Assembly (NCBI GenBank): GCA_958299035.1
Contig: CATQJL010000112.1
Location: 46,458,941-46,522,940 of the forward strand
DNA length: 64,000 nucleotides
Reading direction: 5' to 3'
Origin: Cylicocyclus nassatus
Taxonomy: Eukaryota > Nematoda > Chromadorea > Rhabditida > Strongylidae
Part shown: one piece after another, positions 10,922-21,490 of the stretch
Layout: each line of letters opens with the position of its first letter
Position numbering within the stretch: the first letter of the stretch is position 1
Made by a program: the position numbers and the translations under genes
Notes under the pieces: generated by a model
The model's database searches: none
What the model was told of the DNA's origin: nothing
Seen by the model: the letters and a program-made list of their open reading frames with translations, nothing else

Positions 10922-13900
10922 ATGCCGCCGAAGAAGCGTGCATCCATCGGAAGAGTTGATCCCAAGGCCAAAAAGGCCAGGGATCAACGAGAGGCTGAGA
11001 CCTCGGAGCAGCGCCAGGAACGGCTAGAGGGCAATCGTGCCCGAATAGCCGAGGCGAGAGCAACGCAAACGCCTGAAGAGCGTGAAGCAAGTCTCTCGCA
11101 AACTCGCCTGCGGCTTGCTGCTTTGAGAGCCTCAGAATCACAAGAAAGCCGTGATTCTCGACTCGCGGATAAACGGTTGAGAACCGCTGAAGCCAGATCC
11201 GAAGAGACGGCCGAACAGCGCGAATCTCGACTCGACAATATGCGGTCGAGAAACGCTGAGGCCAGATCTCAGGAGACGGCCGAACAGCGCGAATCTCGAC
11301 TCGACAATATGCGGTCGAGAAACGCTGAGGCCAGATCTCAGGAGACGGCCGAACAGCGCGAGTCTCGACTCGACGATATGCGGTCGAGAAACGCCGGAGC
11401 CAGATCTCAGGAGATGGCTGAAGAGCGCACATCTCGACTCGACGACGACCGAGCGAGACACGCCGAAGCCAGGTCTCAGGAGACGGCTGAACAGCGCCAA
11501 TCTCGACTCGAAGACATGCGGTCGAGAAACGCTGAAGCCAGATCTCAGGAGACGGCTGAACAGCGCCAATCTCGACTCGAAGACATGCGGTCGAGAAACG
11601 CTGAAGCCAGATCTCGGGAGACGGCTGAACAGCGCGAGTCTCGCCTCGACAGCAGTCGAATGAGGACTGAGGCCTCACGAAGAGCGGAAACTGGTGCAGC
11701 GCACTCAGTACGGCTCGAACGTGATCGTGCTCGACAAGTCCACGCTCGACAGACATCCAGGCGAGTAGATCTTCACTTGGCGGCACTCAACTACGATGCC
11801 CAGGTAGACTACTCGACCCATCCGAAGGTACTAATCGGAAGGATGGATGTCGTATGTGGCAAATGTCAAGCCAAGAAGTTCAGAGCCGAACCTCCTGGCA
11901 TGTGCTGCTCCAGCGGCAAGGTCGATCTTCCGCCTCTAAGTGAGCCGCCTGAGCCGCTTCGCTCATACATGTCCGGCACCAGTGCTGTGTCCAGGCATTT
12001 CTTGCAGAACATCAGGAAGTACAATGCGTGCTTCCAGATGACGTCGTTTGGCACTACAGTTGCCACGCCAGACGTTGAAGAACAGGGCTTCATGCCAACG
12101 TTTAAGGTGCAGGGACAGGTCTATCATAGAGTTGGATCCCTGCTTCCTAATGGCAATGATAGCCCCAAGTTCTTGCAGCTGTACTTCGTCTGCGACGAGC
12201 AGCTGCAAGCGGATCAACGTTGCGGCATCATCGGTGGCACAAGGCCGGACGTCGTGCTAGAGCTGCAAAGAATGCTGCATCAGCACAACGAGCTGGTGAA
12301 GGACTTCAAGACCAACCTGGATCGAATGCCTACAGACGAGTATAAGGTCGTTATCCGTGCTGACAGAAGGCCTGCTGGTCAGCATGAACGACGCTTCAAC
12401 GCTCCGTCTGTAAGCGAGATGGCGGTGGTCTTGGTTGGCGAAGACGACAGCGACGGGCGTGACATTATCATCGAGAAACGTTCCGAAACGTTGCAGCGCA
12501 TCTCTGAAACCCATAGGTCGTACGATGCCCTGCAATACCCACTCATGTTCTGGGATGGGGTAGACGGGTATCACTTCGAACTATGGCAGAGAAATCCTAG
12601 CACTGGTGCCCCTACCAATAAGAGGGTATCGGCTATGGATTTTTATGCGCATCGCATGATGATAAGGTCCACGTCCTTCAACCACGTCGTGAAATGTCGC
12701 CAACTATTTCACCAGTTCATCGTGGACATGTATGCCAAGATTGAGAGTGAACGGCTCCTGTTCATTCGACGCAATCAGCGAAAGCTGCGTGCAGACGACT
12801 ACATCCACCTGCGGGATGCCGTGGCCGGAGATGGAAATGTCACTGACCTCGGGCAAATGGTCATACTACCATCCTCCTTCACGGGCGGCCCACGCCACAT
12901 GCACGAGTACACTCAGGACGCAATGGCCTACGTTAGAGCGTACGGGCGTCCTGATCTGTTCATCACGTTCACGTGCAACCCGGCGTGGACCGAAATTGCG
13001 GAAGAGCTCTTCCCTGGTGAAGCGCCTTCTGACCGCCACGACATCACGGCGAGAGTCTTCAAACAGAAGCTCACGAAGCTTATAGACGTGCTAACGAAGA
13101 GCCACGTCTACGGAGACACTCGCTGCTGGATGTACACCGTGGAATGGCAGAAACGCGGTCTTCCGCATGCCCACATCTTAGTGTGGCTGAAGGAGAAAAT
13201 ACGCCCAGATCAGATCGACAGCATCATCTCGGCGGAGCTTCCCAGTCGAGAAGAGGATCCTCTTCTATTCGATGTTGTCCTCAAAAACATGATCCATGGG
13301 CCATGCGGACCACTAAATCCGAGGTCGCCTTGCATGAAGGACGGCAAATGCACCAAAAGGTACCCTCGGCAGCTGATCCGCGAAACCCAAACGGGAACTG
13401 ATGGCTATCCTCTATACAGAAGGCGAAAGCCTGATGATGGAGGACACACCGCCGTCATTCAAATGAAGGTGGACCATCAGACCGTAGACGTCGTGGTGGA
13501 CAACAGCTGGGTTGTGCCATACACTCCCTTGCTCTCGAAAATGTTTCGAGCACATATTAATGTGGAGTACTGTAATTCGGTGAAGTCGATTAAGTACATC
13601 TGCAAATATGTGAACAAGGGAAGTGACATGGCAACGTTCGGCCTCGAGCATGCCACTGCACCGTTTGATGAGATCGAACGATATCAAACGGGCAGGTACA
13701 TAAGCAGCAACGAGGCAGTTTGGCGTATCCTGGGTTTCAGGATACACGAACATTACCCACCTGTCACCCATCTACATGTCCATCTAGAGAATGGACAACG
13801 CGTCTATTTCACGGCTGATAATGCGCGGGAAAGAGCTGCGCAGCCACCTCAAACAACTTTGACGGCATTCTTCCTTCTGTGCCAGCATGATCCGTTCGCA

Positions 13901-15952
13901 CGGACTTTGTTGTACTCAGAAGTTCCAAGATATTATACTTGGAACAAGTCAACAAAGAAGTGGGCCAGAAGGAAGCAAGGAGCCGAAGTTCCCGGACAAC
14001 CTGGCATACGTGCTGCGGATGTGTTAGCGCGTGTATATACTGTACACCCTAACCAAGCCGAATGCTTCTACCTCAGATTGTTGCTTCACACAATCCGAGG
14101 ACCGACGTCATTCGCAGCATTGAGGACCATCGATGGAGAGGAATGTGAGACCTACAGAGAAGCATGCCAAAGACTTGGCTTGCTTGAAGATGATCAGCAA
14201 TGGGACAGAACTCTCGCAGAAGCAGCTACGACAAGTTTCGCTGCTCAACTGCGAAGTCTCTTCGGCATCATCTTGACAGTCTGTCAACCGTCAAATCCTC
14301 GAGCACTCTGGGAGAAGTACAAAGAGGCTCTGAGTGAAGACGTACTCAGGGAATGTCGCAGAGAGGCACCCTCTGTAGACGTCGGTTACTCTCCCGAGAT
14401 ATTCAACCGAGCGTTGATACTGCTTGAGGATACGTGCGTGTCGATGACCGGTCAAACTCTCAGAGACCTCGGTTTGCAGTCGCCAATACGCGGAGATGAC
14501 CAGGCGCTCGAGAGCGATGTTCTCCGAGAGAGGTCCTATGATGCCGATCAGCTGACCATATTTGTAGAGTCTAACAGACCTCTTCTTACGGAGGATCAAG
14601 AGTTGGTTTACCGTGCTGTTCTGGACACGATTTCCAGTGGCAAGGGTGGGCTACTCTTTCTCGACGCTCCGGGTGGAACAGGGAAAACGTTTCTCATCAA
14701 TCTCCTACTTGCCGAGATTCGCAGACAAGGAGGAATCGCAGTAGCAGTGGCATCCTCGGGGATTGCCTCAACACTGCTAGAGGGAGGCCGAACTGCCCAT
14801 TCAGCCTTCAAGCTTCCTCTGGATATTGCTCATGTAGAGCACCCAGTGTGTGGGATAAGCAAGGGCACAGGGAAAGCCAAGGTGCTACAGGAAGCCAAAC
14901 TCATAGTTTGGGACGAATGCACCATGGCGCATAAGAAGTGCCTAGAAGCCCTTGACAACACACTACGGGACATACGAGAAAGCAACACGCTAATGGGTGG
15001 GGTCGTCGTCTTACTGGCAGGCGACTTTCGTCAAACTCTGCCAGTGGTTCCGCGATCGACTCCAGCAGATGAGCTGAACGCTTGCCTCAAAGCTTCTCCT
15101 CTCTGGAGACATGTTCGATCGCTGAATCTCACGACGAACATGCGAGTCCACCTCCTTGGCGATGAGACTGCCCGAAACTTTGCGCAACAGCTGTTGCTTC
15201 TTGGCGAAGGCAGAATTCCGGTTGAACCAAGTTCTGGCTGGATTACCTTTCCTCCTGACTTCTGCAATATGGTTCAATCGGTGGGAGAACTGATCGAAAA
15301 GGTCTTCCCAAACATTGCCACCAACTTCAGCAATGGGGACTGGATTTGCGAGCGAGCAATTCTGGCACCCAAAAATGAGCAAGTGGATTCTATCAACGCT
15401 CAGATTTTAAACAGCCTACCTGGACCGGTATCAACGTACACGTCCTTTGATACCATGGTTCAGCGTGAACAGGCGGTTTACTTCCCCACTGAGTTCTTGA
15501 ATTCACTCCAGCCCAATGGGATACCACCTCACAGACTTGATCTGAAGGTTGGTTTGCCAATCATGCTCCTTCGTAACATCAACCCACCGAGGATGTGCAA
15601 TGGTACAAGGCTTTGCATCAGGGATCTCATGCCAAACGTCATAGTAGCGACCATATTGGCGGGGAAGTTCAAAGGCGAAGTCGTTCATGTTCCACGAATC
15701 CCTTTCGTCCCCTCCGATATGCCCTTTGAGTTCAGGCGAGTGCAGTTTCCGGTCAGGCCTGCACTTGCTATGACGATCAACAAAGCGCAAGGACAGTCTC
15801 TACGAACAGTAGGAGTAGACCTGGAAACTCCCTGTTTTTCGCATGGTCAACTGTACGTGGCGTGTTCGAGGGTCGGGAGTCCGGCGAACCTGTACATATA
15901 TGCGCCCGAAGGGAGCACGGCTAACGTAGTGTATCCCAGGGCGCTAACATAA
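10922..15952 (+). CDS. Helitron Rep-helicase (HUH endonuclease + PIF1-family helicase), 1676 aa
   Basis: This is the single-exon transposase of the Helitron; it nicks and joins DNA for rolling-circle transposition and unwinds it. Residues 1-60 are basic (PKKRA, KAKKARDQRE). About 73-247 is a highly charged Arg/Glu repeat of 23 residues, probably coiled-coil or helical. A zinc-binding-like cluster follows at C312, C315, C328, C329. The HUH motif is PHAHILVWL with H749 and H751. The two candidate catalytic tyrosines are Y892 and Y896 (YICKY). The helicase has Walker A GGTGKT (K1255), Walker B VWDEC (D1331/E1332), AGDFRQTLPVVP, and a C-terminal NKAQGQS and YVACSRVG. All key residues are present and no stop or frameshift interrupts it. 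The ATG was chosen because it follows the TATA-driven leader and opens the basic N-terminus. No apurinic endonuclease or OTU domain is seen. Confidence 0.97.
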   Translation: MPPKKRASIGRVDPKAKKARDQREAETSEQRQERLEGNRARIAEARATQTPEEREASLSQTRLRLAALRASESQESRDSRLADKRLRTAEARSEETAEQRESRLDNMRSRNAEARSQETAEQRESRLDNMRSRNAEARSQETAEQRESRLDDMRSRNAGARSQEMAEERTSRLDDDRARHAEARSQETAEQRQSRLEDMRSRNAEARSQETAEQRQSRLEDMRSRNAEARSRETAEQRESRLDSSRMRTEASRRAETGAAHSVRLERDRARQVHARQTSRRVDLHLAALNYDAQVDYSTHPKVLIGRMDVVCGKCQAKKFRAEPPGMCCSSGKVDLPPLSEPPEPLRSYMSGTSAVSRHFLQNIRKYNACFQMTSFGTTVATPDVEEQGFMPTFKVQGQVYHRVGSLLPNGNDSPKFLQLYFVCDEQLQADQRCGIIGGTRPDVVLELQRMLHQHNELVKDFKTNLDRMPTDEYKVVIRADRRPAGQHERRFNAPSVSEMAVVLVGEDDSDGRDIIIEKRSETLQRISETHRSYDALQYPLMFWDGVDGYHFELWQRNPSTGAPTNKRVSAMDFYAHRMMIRSTSFNHVVKCRQLFHQFIVDMYAKIESERLLFIRRNQRKLRADDYIHLRDAVAGDGNVTDLGQMVILPSSFTGGPRHMHEYTQDAMAYVRAYGRPDLFITFTCNPAWTEIAEELFPGEAPSDRHDITARVFKQKLTKLIDVLTKSHVYGDTRCWMYTVEWQKRGLPHAHILVWLKEKIRPDQIDSIISAELPSREEDPLLFDVVLKNMIHGPCGPLNPRSPCMKDGKCTKRYPRQLIRETQTGTDGYPLYRRRKPDDGGHTAVIQMKVDHQTVDVVVDNSWVVPYTPLLSKMFRAHINVEYCNSVKSIKYICKYVNKGSDMATFGLEHATAPFDEIERYQTGRYISSNEAVWRILGFRIHEHYPPVTHLHVHLENGQRVYFTADNARERAAQPPQTTLTAFFLLCQHDPFARTLLYSEVPRYYTWNKSTKKWARRKQGAEVPGQPGIRAADVLARVYTVHPNQAECFYLRLLLHTIRGPTSFAALRTIDGEECETYREACQRLGLLEDDQQWDRTLAEAATTSFAAQLRSLFGIILTVCQPSNPRALWEKYKEALSEDVLRECRREAPSVDVGYSPEIFNRALILLEDTCVSMTGQTLRDLGLQSPIRGDDQALESDVLRERSYDADQLTIFVESNRPLLTEDQELVYRAVLDTISSGKGGLLFLDAPGGTGKTFLINLLLAEIRRQGGIAVAVASSGIASTLLEGGRTAHSAFKLPLDIAHVEHPVCGISKGTGKAKVLQEAKLIVWDECTMAHKKCLEALDNTLRDIRESNTLMGGVVVLLAGDFRQTLPVVPRSTPADELNACLKASPLWRHVRSLNLTTNMRVHLLGDETARNFAQQLLLLGEGRIPVEPSSGWITFPPDFCNMVQSVGELIEKVFPNIATNFSNGDWICERAILAPKNEQVDSINAQILNSLPGPVSTYTSFDTMVQREQAVYFPTEFLNSLQPNGIPPHRLDLKVGLPIMLLRNINPPRMCNGTRLCIRDLMPNVIVATILAGKFKGEVVHVPRIPFVPSDMPFEFRRVQFPVRPALAMTINKAQGQSLRTVGVDLETPCFSHGQLYVACSRVGSPANLYIYAPEGSTANVVYPRALT
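11140..11660 (+). repeat. 69-bp in-frame coding repeats in the Rep-helicase N-terminus
   Basis: Six to seven 23-codon units encode variants of ESRLDNMRSRNAEARSQETA. Units 2-4 are almost identical at the DNA level, which indicates recent unequal exchange. The repeat length preserves the reading frame. Confidence 0.9.
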
Positions 15953-16264
15953 TTGCATGCTGTAGTATAGTACAGTATTTATTTGTTGCATGCCATTCTA
16001 TTGGAAAATCCAAAAAAATTGGAAAATACAAAATCCAAAAAAATGGCAAAACGAAAACCCAAAAAAACGGCAAAACGAAAACCCAAAAAACGGAGGCCAG
16101 CGGCGGTCAGGGCAGGTGGGTGGGACAAACAAGAAGCTGGACAGATCCAGTCGAGCTTCCCTCCTTACTGATGAGTTCCGGGGAAAGCCTAGGACCTGTT
16201 TAGCCAAACCGTCTAAGGGTAGGAACGAAACGGTACATCCTCTTCTTGAGGAACAAAACGGAAG

Positions 16265-17432
16265 GACGACTATCGGCATCGGCTGCCTCTGTTGAGGACA
16301 ACCATCGGTCGCCTCACTCGGAGGACAACCATCGGATGTCTATCGAGGACAGCCATCGGTTGCCTCACTTGGAGGACAACCATCGGTACAACCATCGGTT
16401 GCCTCTCTTAAGGACAACCATCGGTACAACCATCGGTTGCCTCTGTTGAGGACAACCATCGGTACAACCATCGGTTGCCTCTGTTGAGGACAACCATCGG
16501 TGCAACCATCGGTTGCCTCCGTTGAGGACAACCATCGGTACAACCATCGGTTGCCTCTGTTGAGGACAACCATCGGTTGCCTCTGTTGAGGACAACCATC
16601 GGTTGCCTCACTCGGAGGACAACCATCGGATGTCTATCGAGGACAGCCATCGGTTGCCTCACTTGGAGGACAACCATCGGTACAACCATCGGTTGCCTCT
16701 GTTGAGGACAACCATCGGTACAACCATCGGTTGCCTCTCTTGAGAACAACCATCGGTACAACCATCGGTTGCCTCTGTTGAGGACAACCATCGGTTGCCT
16801 CACTCGGAGGACAACCATCGGATGTCTATCGAGGACAGCCATCGGTTGCCTCACTTGGAGGACAACCATCGGTACAACCATCGGTTGCCTCTGTTGAGGA
16901 CAACCATCGGTACAACCATCGGTTGCCTCCGTTGAGCAACCATCGGTACAACCATCGGTTGCCTCTCTTGAGGACAACCATCGGTACAACCATCGGTTGC
17001 CTCTGTTGAGGACAACCATCGTACCAACCATCGGTTGCCTCCGTTGAACAACCATCGGTACAACCATCGGTTGCCTCTCTTGAGGACAACCATCGGTACA
17101 ACCATTGGTTGCCTCTGTTGAGGACAACCATCGTACCAACCATCGGTTGCCTCCGTTGAACAACCATCGGTACAACCATCGGTTGCCTCTCTTGAGGACA
17201 ACCATCGGTACAACCATCGGTTGCCTCCGTTGAGGACAACCATCGGTACAACCATCGGTTGCCTCTCTTGAGGACAACCATCGGTACAACCATCGGTTGC
17301 CTCTGTTGAGGACAACCATCGTACCAACCATCGGTTGCCTCTGTTGAGGACAACCATCGGTTGCCTCTGTTGAGATAACCATCGGTAGCCTCTGTTGAGG
17401 ATAACCATCGGTTGCCTCTGTTGAGGACAACC
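16265..17432 (-). repeat. 3' minisatellite array of the Helitron, inverted relative to the 5' array
   Basis: Units are GAGGACAACCATCGGT plus TGCCTCTGTT, often interleaved with a 12-bp ACAACCATCGGT unit. On the minus strand they read GAGGCAACCGATGGTTGTCC, identical to the unit at 10043. A roughly 50-bp block at 16315-16365 is nearly the reverse complement of 9902-9955. Minus-strand frames through the array stay open only because of the periodicity. Confidence 0.95.
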
Positions 17433-17475
17433 ACAATTAAAAAGCCAAAGTTGTTTTCTCTTCTTGGGGAATATA

Positions 17476-17534
17476 ACTTCGTTTTTTTTACCGAAGTGTA
17501 TGTGATGCCGGGCGGAGCCGGGTATGCCAGCTAG
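17476..17534 (+). other. Helitron 3' end: two hairpins and CTAG terminus
   Basis: The terminal hairpin at 17508-17522 pairs CCGGGC with GCCGGG (one G-G mismatch) around a GGA loop, then TATGCCAG and CTAG. A second stem, ACTTCG (17476-17481) with CGAAGT (17492-17497), precedes it and overlaps the subterminal inverted repeat. In this family the terminal hairpin acts as the transposition terminator. Confidence 0.88.
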
Positions 17535-17802
17535 TTCTTCCTATAATTCGTAAACATGCATTCCACAATGCAGTCGAAGCATCACGCGCAAACTGTTTTC
17601 ATCGTTGAGAATGTTGAAAATAAGACTTGTTGATATATTCGTTGTTCGACAGCCAGCAGCAGTTATCGCTGGATGCACTTTGTCACGAGGCTCAGGCTGT
17701 GCTGTGTTAGGGTGAGTGGTGCTGGCATGTATCGCAAACAACCGAGGCAAGAAGGGGTGCTGAATAAATGCATTGCTGGATTCATCTCTTCTTTGGCTCT
17801 TA

Positions 17803-18005
17803 GGCTCCGGACAGACTTCACGCGATTTGATCGTCGCGACTGAATCGCGACGAGACAACTGTTACGACATCATTCCATGCCGATCAAATTGCATTTCGGT
17901 TGTGATACTTTTCCAGCCCGAAATTTTTGAATGTGAAATGAAAATGAATGGAAATGTCGGCGATTGAGTCGCGACGACCAAATCGCGTGAAGTCTGTCCG
18001 GGGCC
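17803..18005. mobile_element. Foldback MITE with TTA target duplication
   Basis: Termini are GGCTCCGGACAGACTTCACG and, inverted, GGCCCCGGACAGACTTCACG. The arms extend through an ATCGCGTGAAG/CGCGAC block of about 50 bp. TTA flanks both sides (17800-17802 and 18006-18008). A 3-bp TTA duplication suits the PIF/Harbinger class (inference). It starts 268 bp beyond the Helitron. Confidence 0.8.
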
Positions 18006-18143
18006 TTATAGAGAGCATTGACGAGATCAACAAACCAAAGCCTAGATGCTGATGAGTCAAATGCTGCAGGGTAAACTCTCTTCCCAAATAGTCTTCTGCC
18101 TACAACTACCACGCAGTAGAGTAGGCTTTAACCTGCAGTCTTA

Positions 18144-18876
18144 GGCCCGTATGCACGTACATCCCCGCGGGGAGGGGAGGGGATCTGAGAGGGGAAGCGT
18201 TATATCTCGCTAGTCTTTGTATCTTTCTTCTTCTTTCTCTATCTTGCTTATAAAGGTCCTCATGCCCTTATACCTGCGCATAACGGATGCCAGGTTACTG
18301 CCATACAAGATTAGATATTCACTATTTCGTCTGATCCCCTGGGGATCCCCAGGGGATCACCTCACATTTTCAAAGTTATTTATCTTTCCGAAAACTCCAT
18401 GAAAATGTTCTAAAATTGTACTGTGGATATACTACAGCATTGCTAAACATATTTATGGTAGAAATGAGTGAAATCTCAAGATATCAAAATTTTCGATGAA
18501 CCGCTGCTCGCGAGCCAGGGATTATCGAAAAAATCAAAATCTTCAGATTCAATTTCTTCTGTCGAAAACATGCTCAGCAGTGTCGTAGTATATCTTCAGT
18601 ACAATTTTGCAGCGTTTTCATTCATTTTTCAGGAAGATAAACGACTTTGAAAATGTGAGATGATCCCCTGGGGATCCCCAGGGGATCGGAAGAAATAGTG
18701 AATATTTGATCTTGTACAGCAGTAACGTGGCATCTATTATGCGCAGGTATAACGGTATGAGAACCCTCATAAGCACAATAGAGAAGAAAGAAGAAAGATA
18801 TCTAGAGCAGTGAGATATGGCGCTTCCCCTCTCAGATCCCCGCCCCTCCCTGCGGGGATGTACGTGCATACGGGCC
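18144..18876. mobile_element. Long-armed foldback MITE with TTA target duplication
   Basis: Inverted arms of about 240 bp start GGCCCGTATGCACGTACATC. TTA flanks both ends (18141-18143 and 18877-18879). Each arm contains the same perfect 26-bp palindrome centred on GGGGATCCCC (18333-18358 and 18662-18687). It has no coding capacity. Termini resemble the neighbouring 17803-18005 element, which suggests one transposase class mobilised both. Confidence 0.85.
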
Positions 18877-20539
18877 TTAGTGTAGGGCAAATCACCCACC
18901 GCTCTTTATTAATGTAGGACTATGGTATAACGAAGAGAACATTGAGCCGTAGCTATGGCTAAATTTGGCCCAAGATGGATACTTAACAAGCTGAGAACTT
19001 TACGATCGAGCAGCAAAACTGAATCGGTGATTACGATATGAGGTTCGCAGTATACCGTTAGGTTTACATCTTTCAGTGTTTATCAAAAATGTTATTGAAC
19101 CATGAGGAACGCTCAAAACTTGAAAAATTGTCTAATGAAACCACCATATTCAAAAACACTGCCACAAAATTTTACAGGTTTTTAAGCCTAGTTCACAATG
19201 GTGCTTATATGGAATTAGTTTAATATTACAGTAGTCAAGAATGATGATTTGCATTATGCTATTCTTTCAAGTTGAAGCCAGCTCCACAAAATGGTACCTG
19301 AAGTTATGCGAAAGACTTTTTGGAGAGTAATTAACGGTTGAAAAGTAGGTAATTTCTGGGATCCTGTATTTGATTTTATCATATTTTTTCGATTTGCACT
19401 TCTGTACAACTAATGCATCTATTGAACATAATCTCAAGCTTCCTGGAGATAGCTTTGCTCTGCTAACATAAAGTACAGCATGCCGGGAAGAGTGGTGCTC
19501 CTCTATACAATTGAGTTCCTAACTCGTGGGAAAAAACGGATTGCGATATATTTTTCCGTCGCGACATATTTATCGTCGCAGAACCGTCAAAATGTTATAA
19601 CTTTTTTCAGAGTATTTCTCAAAAGAAAGTGAACATACTTTTGGACTTGCGAAAACCTGGCGAGTAGAATATATGCCAAATTTTCGAAAATGCTTTTGAG
19701 CTGTGGCGACGTATTTGTCGCAACAAAACCGTCGCAGTGCTAAGTTTCTTGAACATAAGTTTTATGGAATTACGAACACATTTTTGGACTTTGAAAAGAA
19801 AATTTTGAACAGCAGATCCCACTTCAAACATAGGCGAAGTTTTGACCCTTTTATCAATCTACCGTCTTCACTACGGTCGTGGGAAAGAAGTACCACATTG
19901 TCAATGGAGCATGCGCACTCTTCACGACCACATATTCAGGAGGGGATTCCGTATAACAAGTTGAATTTTATCCAGTTTGTTGGAGGACTCCTTCGATTCT
20001 GTTGATAAGAAGTCATTTGGCAGTAGGTGCATAGCTTTGAAAATTATTAGTGTTAGAAGTGAACTCCACATCAGCGGGCTGATCCGTTCTTGCAGGGCTA
20101 CATCAGCGTGCATCATAGCTGACGAGAATTTTCTACAAAGCACCTTAGTGCCCACCGTTCATATCCAAGATGAACTTTCTGAAATCTTCAGGCTTTCCGT
20201 AAGTTGACCCAAATTTGACGAAAACAATCTAAATAAATGCTGTGTGTTTTATAAAGAAGGTGGATTGATGTTCTGAAGCGTTATCTATAACAGACAAGAA
20301 ATTTTCCAAGAGTCCAATCAAAAATGCATTCGTAAATTCATGGAACTTATGTTCAAGGAACTTAGCGCACTGCGACGGTTTTGTTACGACAAATACGTCG
20401 CGACAGCTCAAACAAAAGCATTTTCGAATATTTGACATATATTCTATTCGCCAGGTTTTCAGAAATCCAACAGTATGTTCATCTTCTGAAAAATACTCTG
20501 AAAAAAGTTATAACATTCCGACGGTCCTGCGACGATATA

Positions 20540-21488
20540 TTAGGTTGTCTCATAATTGATGCACGTTTTTATTTGCTTGCTTTAACAAAGCAACCAGACT
20601 CAACCCAACAAAGGGTAAGGGGTACTGTTCGATAGAGCAAAGCAAGCTCTATAAGACGGCACTCATGTCTTTGCGCCATGCTCGAAACACGGAGAGTTCG
20701 AACTCAAAATCTAAAGATTTCCAAATGCCCAAAAAATCGAAAAAAATCAGATCTTCGTCCAAATAATTCCTACGGACCTCCCACTCGCTCACATCAATAC
20801 TATCGATATCTGATATCCATATGTGCGATTGTCGTATTTTTTCCTTGATTAGAAACTGAGAAAACGAAAATTTCCCTGATTTTCTCAAAGCAATGCTGAG
20901 CCGTTTTTGCATATGTAGTTCTATACTACAAGCCTAGGGAAGCATAACTGTAGGTTTTCAGCCCATTCCAAGCGGTAGTTTTCGAAAAATAACGATTTCG
21001 GATTTTTTCGTTTCAGTTTCAGTGCTAAAATCGGCATTTCTTGAAAAGTATCGCTCGAAATAGACTGAAAAACTACGGTTATGCTTACCTAGGCTTGTAG
21101 TATAGAACTACATATGCAAAAACGGCTCAGCATTGCTTTGAGAAAATCAGGGAAATTTTCGTTTTCTCCAGTTTCTAGTCAAGGAAAAAATACGGCAATC
21201 GCATATATGGATATCAGATATCGATAGTATTGATGTGAGCGGGTGGGAGGGCCGTAGAAATTATTTGGACGAAGATCTGTTTTTTTTTCGATTTTTTGGC
21301 CATTTGGAACTCTTTAGATTTTGAGTTCGAACTCTCCGTGGATCGAGCATGGCGCAAAGACATGAGTGCCATCTTATAGAGCTTGCTTTGCTCTATCGAA
21401 CAGTACCCCTTACCCTTTGTTGGGTTGAATCTGGTTGCATTGTTAAAGCAAGCAAATAAAAACGTGCATTAATTATGAGACAACCTAA
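20540..21488. mobile_element. Mariner-type palindromic MITE A (949 bp)
   Basis: Ends are TTAGGTTGTCTCATAATT and its inverse, with TA on both sides. The arms are near-perfect inverted copies for over 400 bp, meeting near 21010. The TTAGGTTG start is typical of mariner inverted repeats. There is no transposase frame. Confidence 0.88.
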
Positions 21489-21490
21489 TA

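Larger units (their letters stand above)
7613..17534 (+). mobile_element. Complete autonomous Helitron (9.9 kb)
   Basis: The element starts TCTTCTTATATATAAAG at 7613 and ends GCCAGCTAG at 17534. The flanking bases are A (7612) and T (17535), the standard Helitron A^T target with no target duplication. A hairpin at 17508-17522 lies 12 nt from the CTAG end. It encodes one intact Rep-helicase (10922-15952) and contains a 120-bp tandem block, a 30-bp minisatellite and a 3' minisatellite. Family knowledge: Helitrons move by rolling-circle replication initiated by an HUH endonuclease. With an uninterrupted gene and both termini present, this copy could be recently active (inference). Confidence 0.95.

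Noticed and set aside
16265..17432. CRISPR-like regular repeat
   Set aside because: There are no unique spacers of constant length and no cas genes; the setting is a eukaryotic transposon, so this is a minisatellite.
16340..17436. Minus-strand frames of 185-342 codons over the 3' array
   Set aside because: This is the same periodicity artefact. Insertions of 12-bp units keep the frames open without coding meaning.
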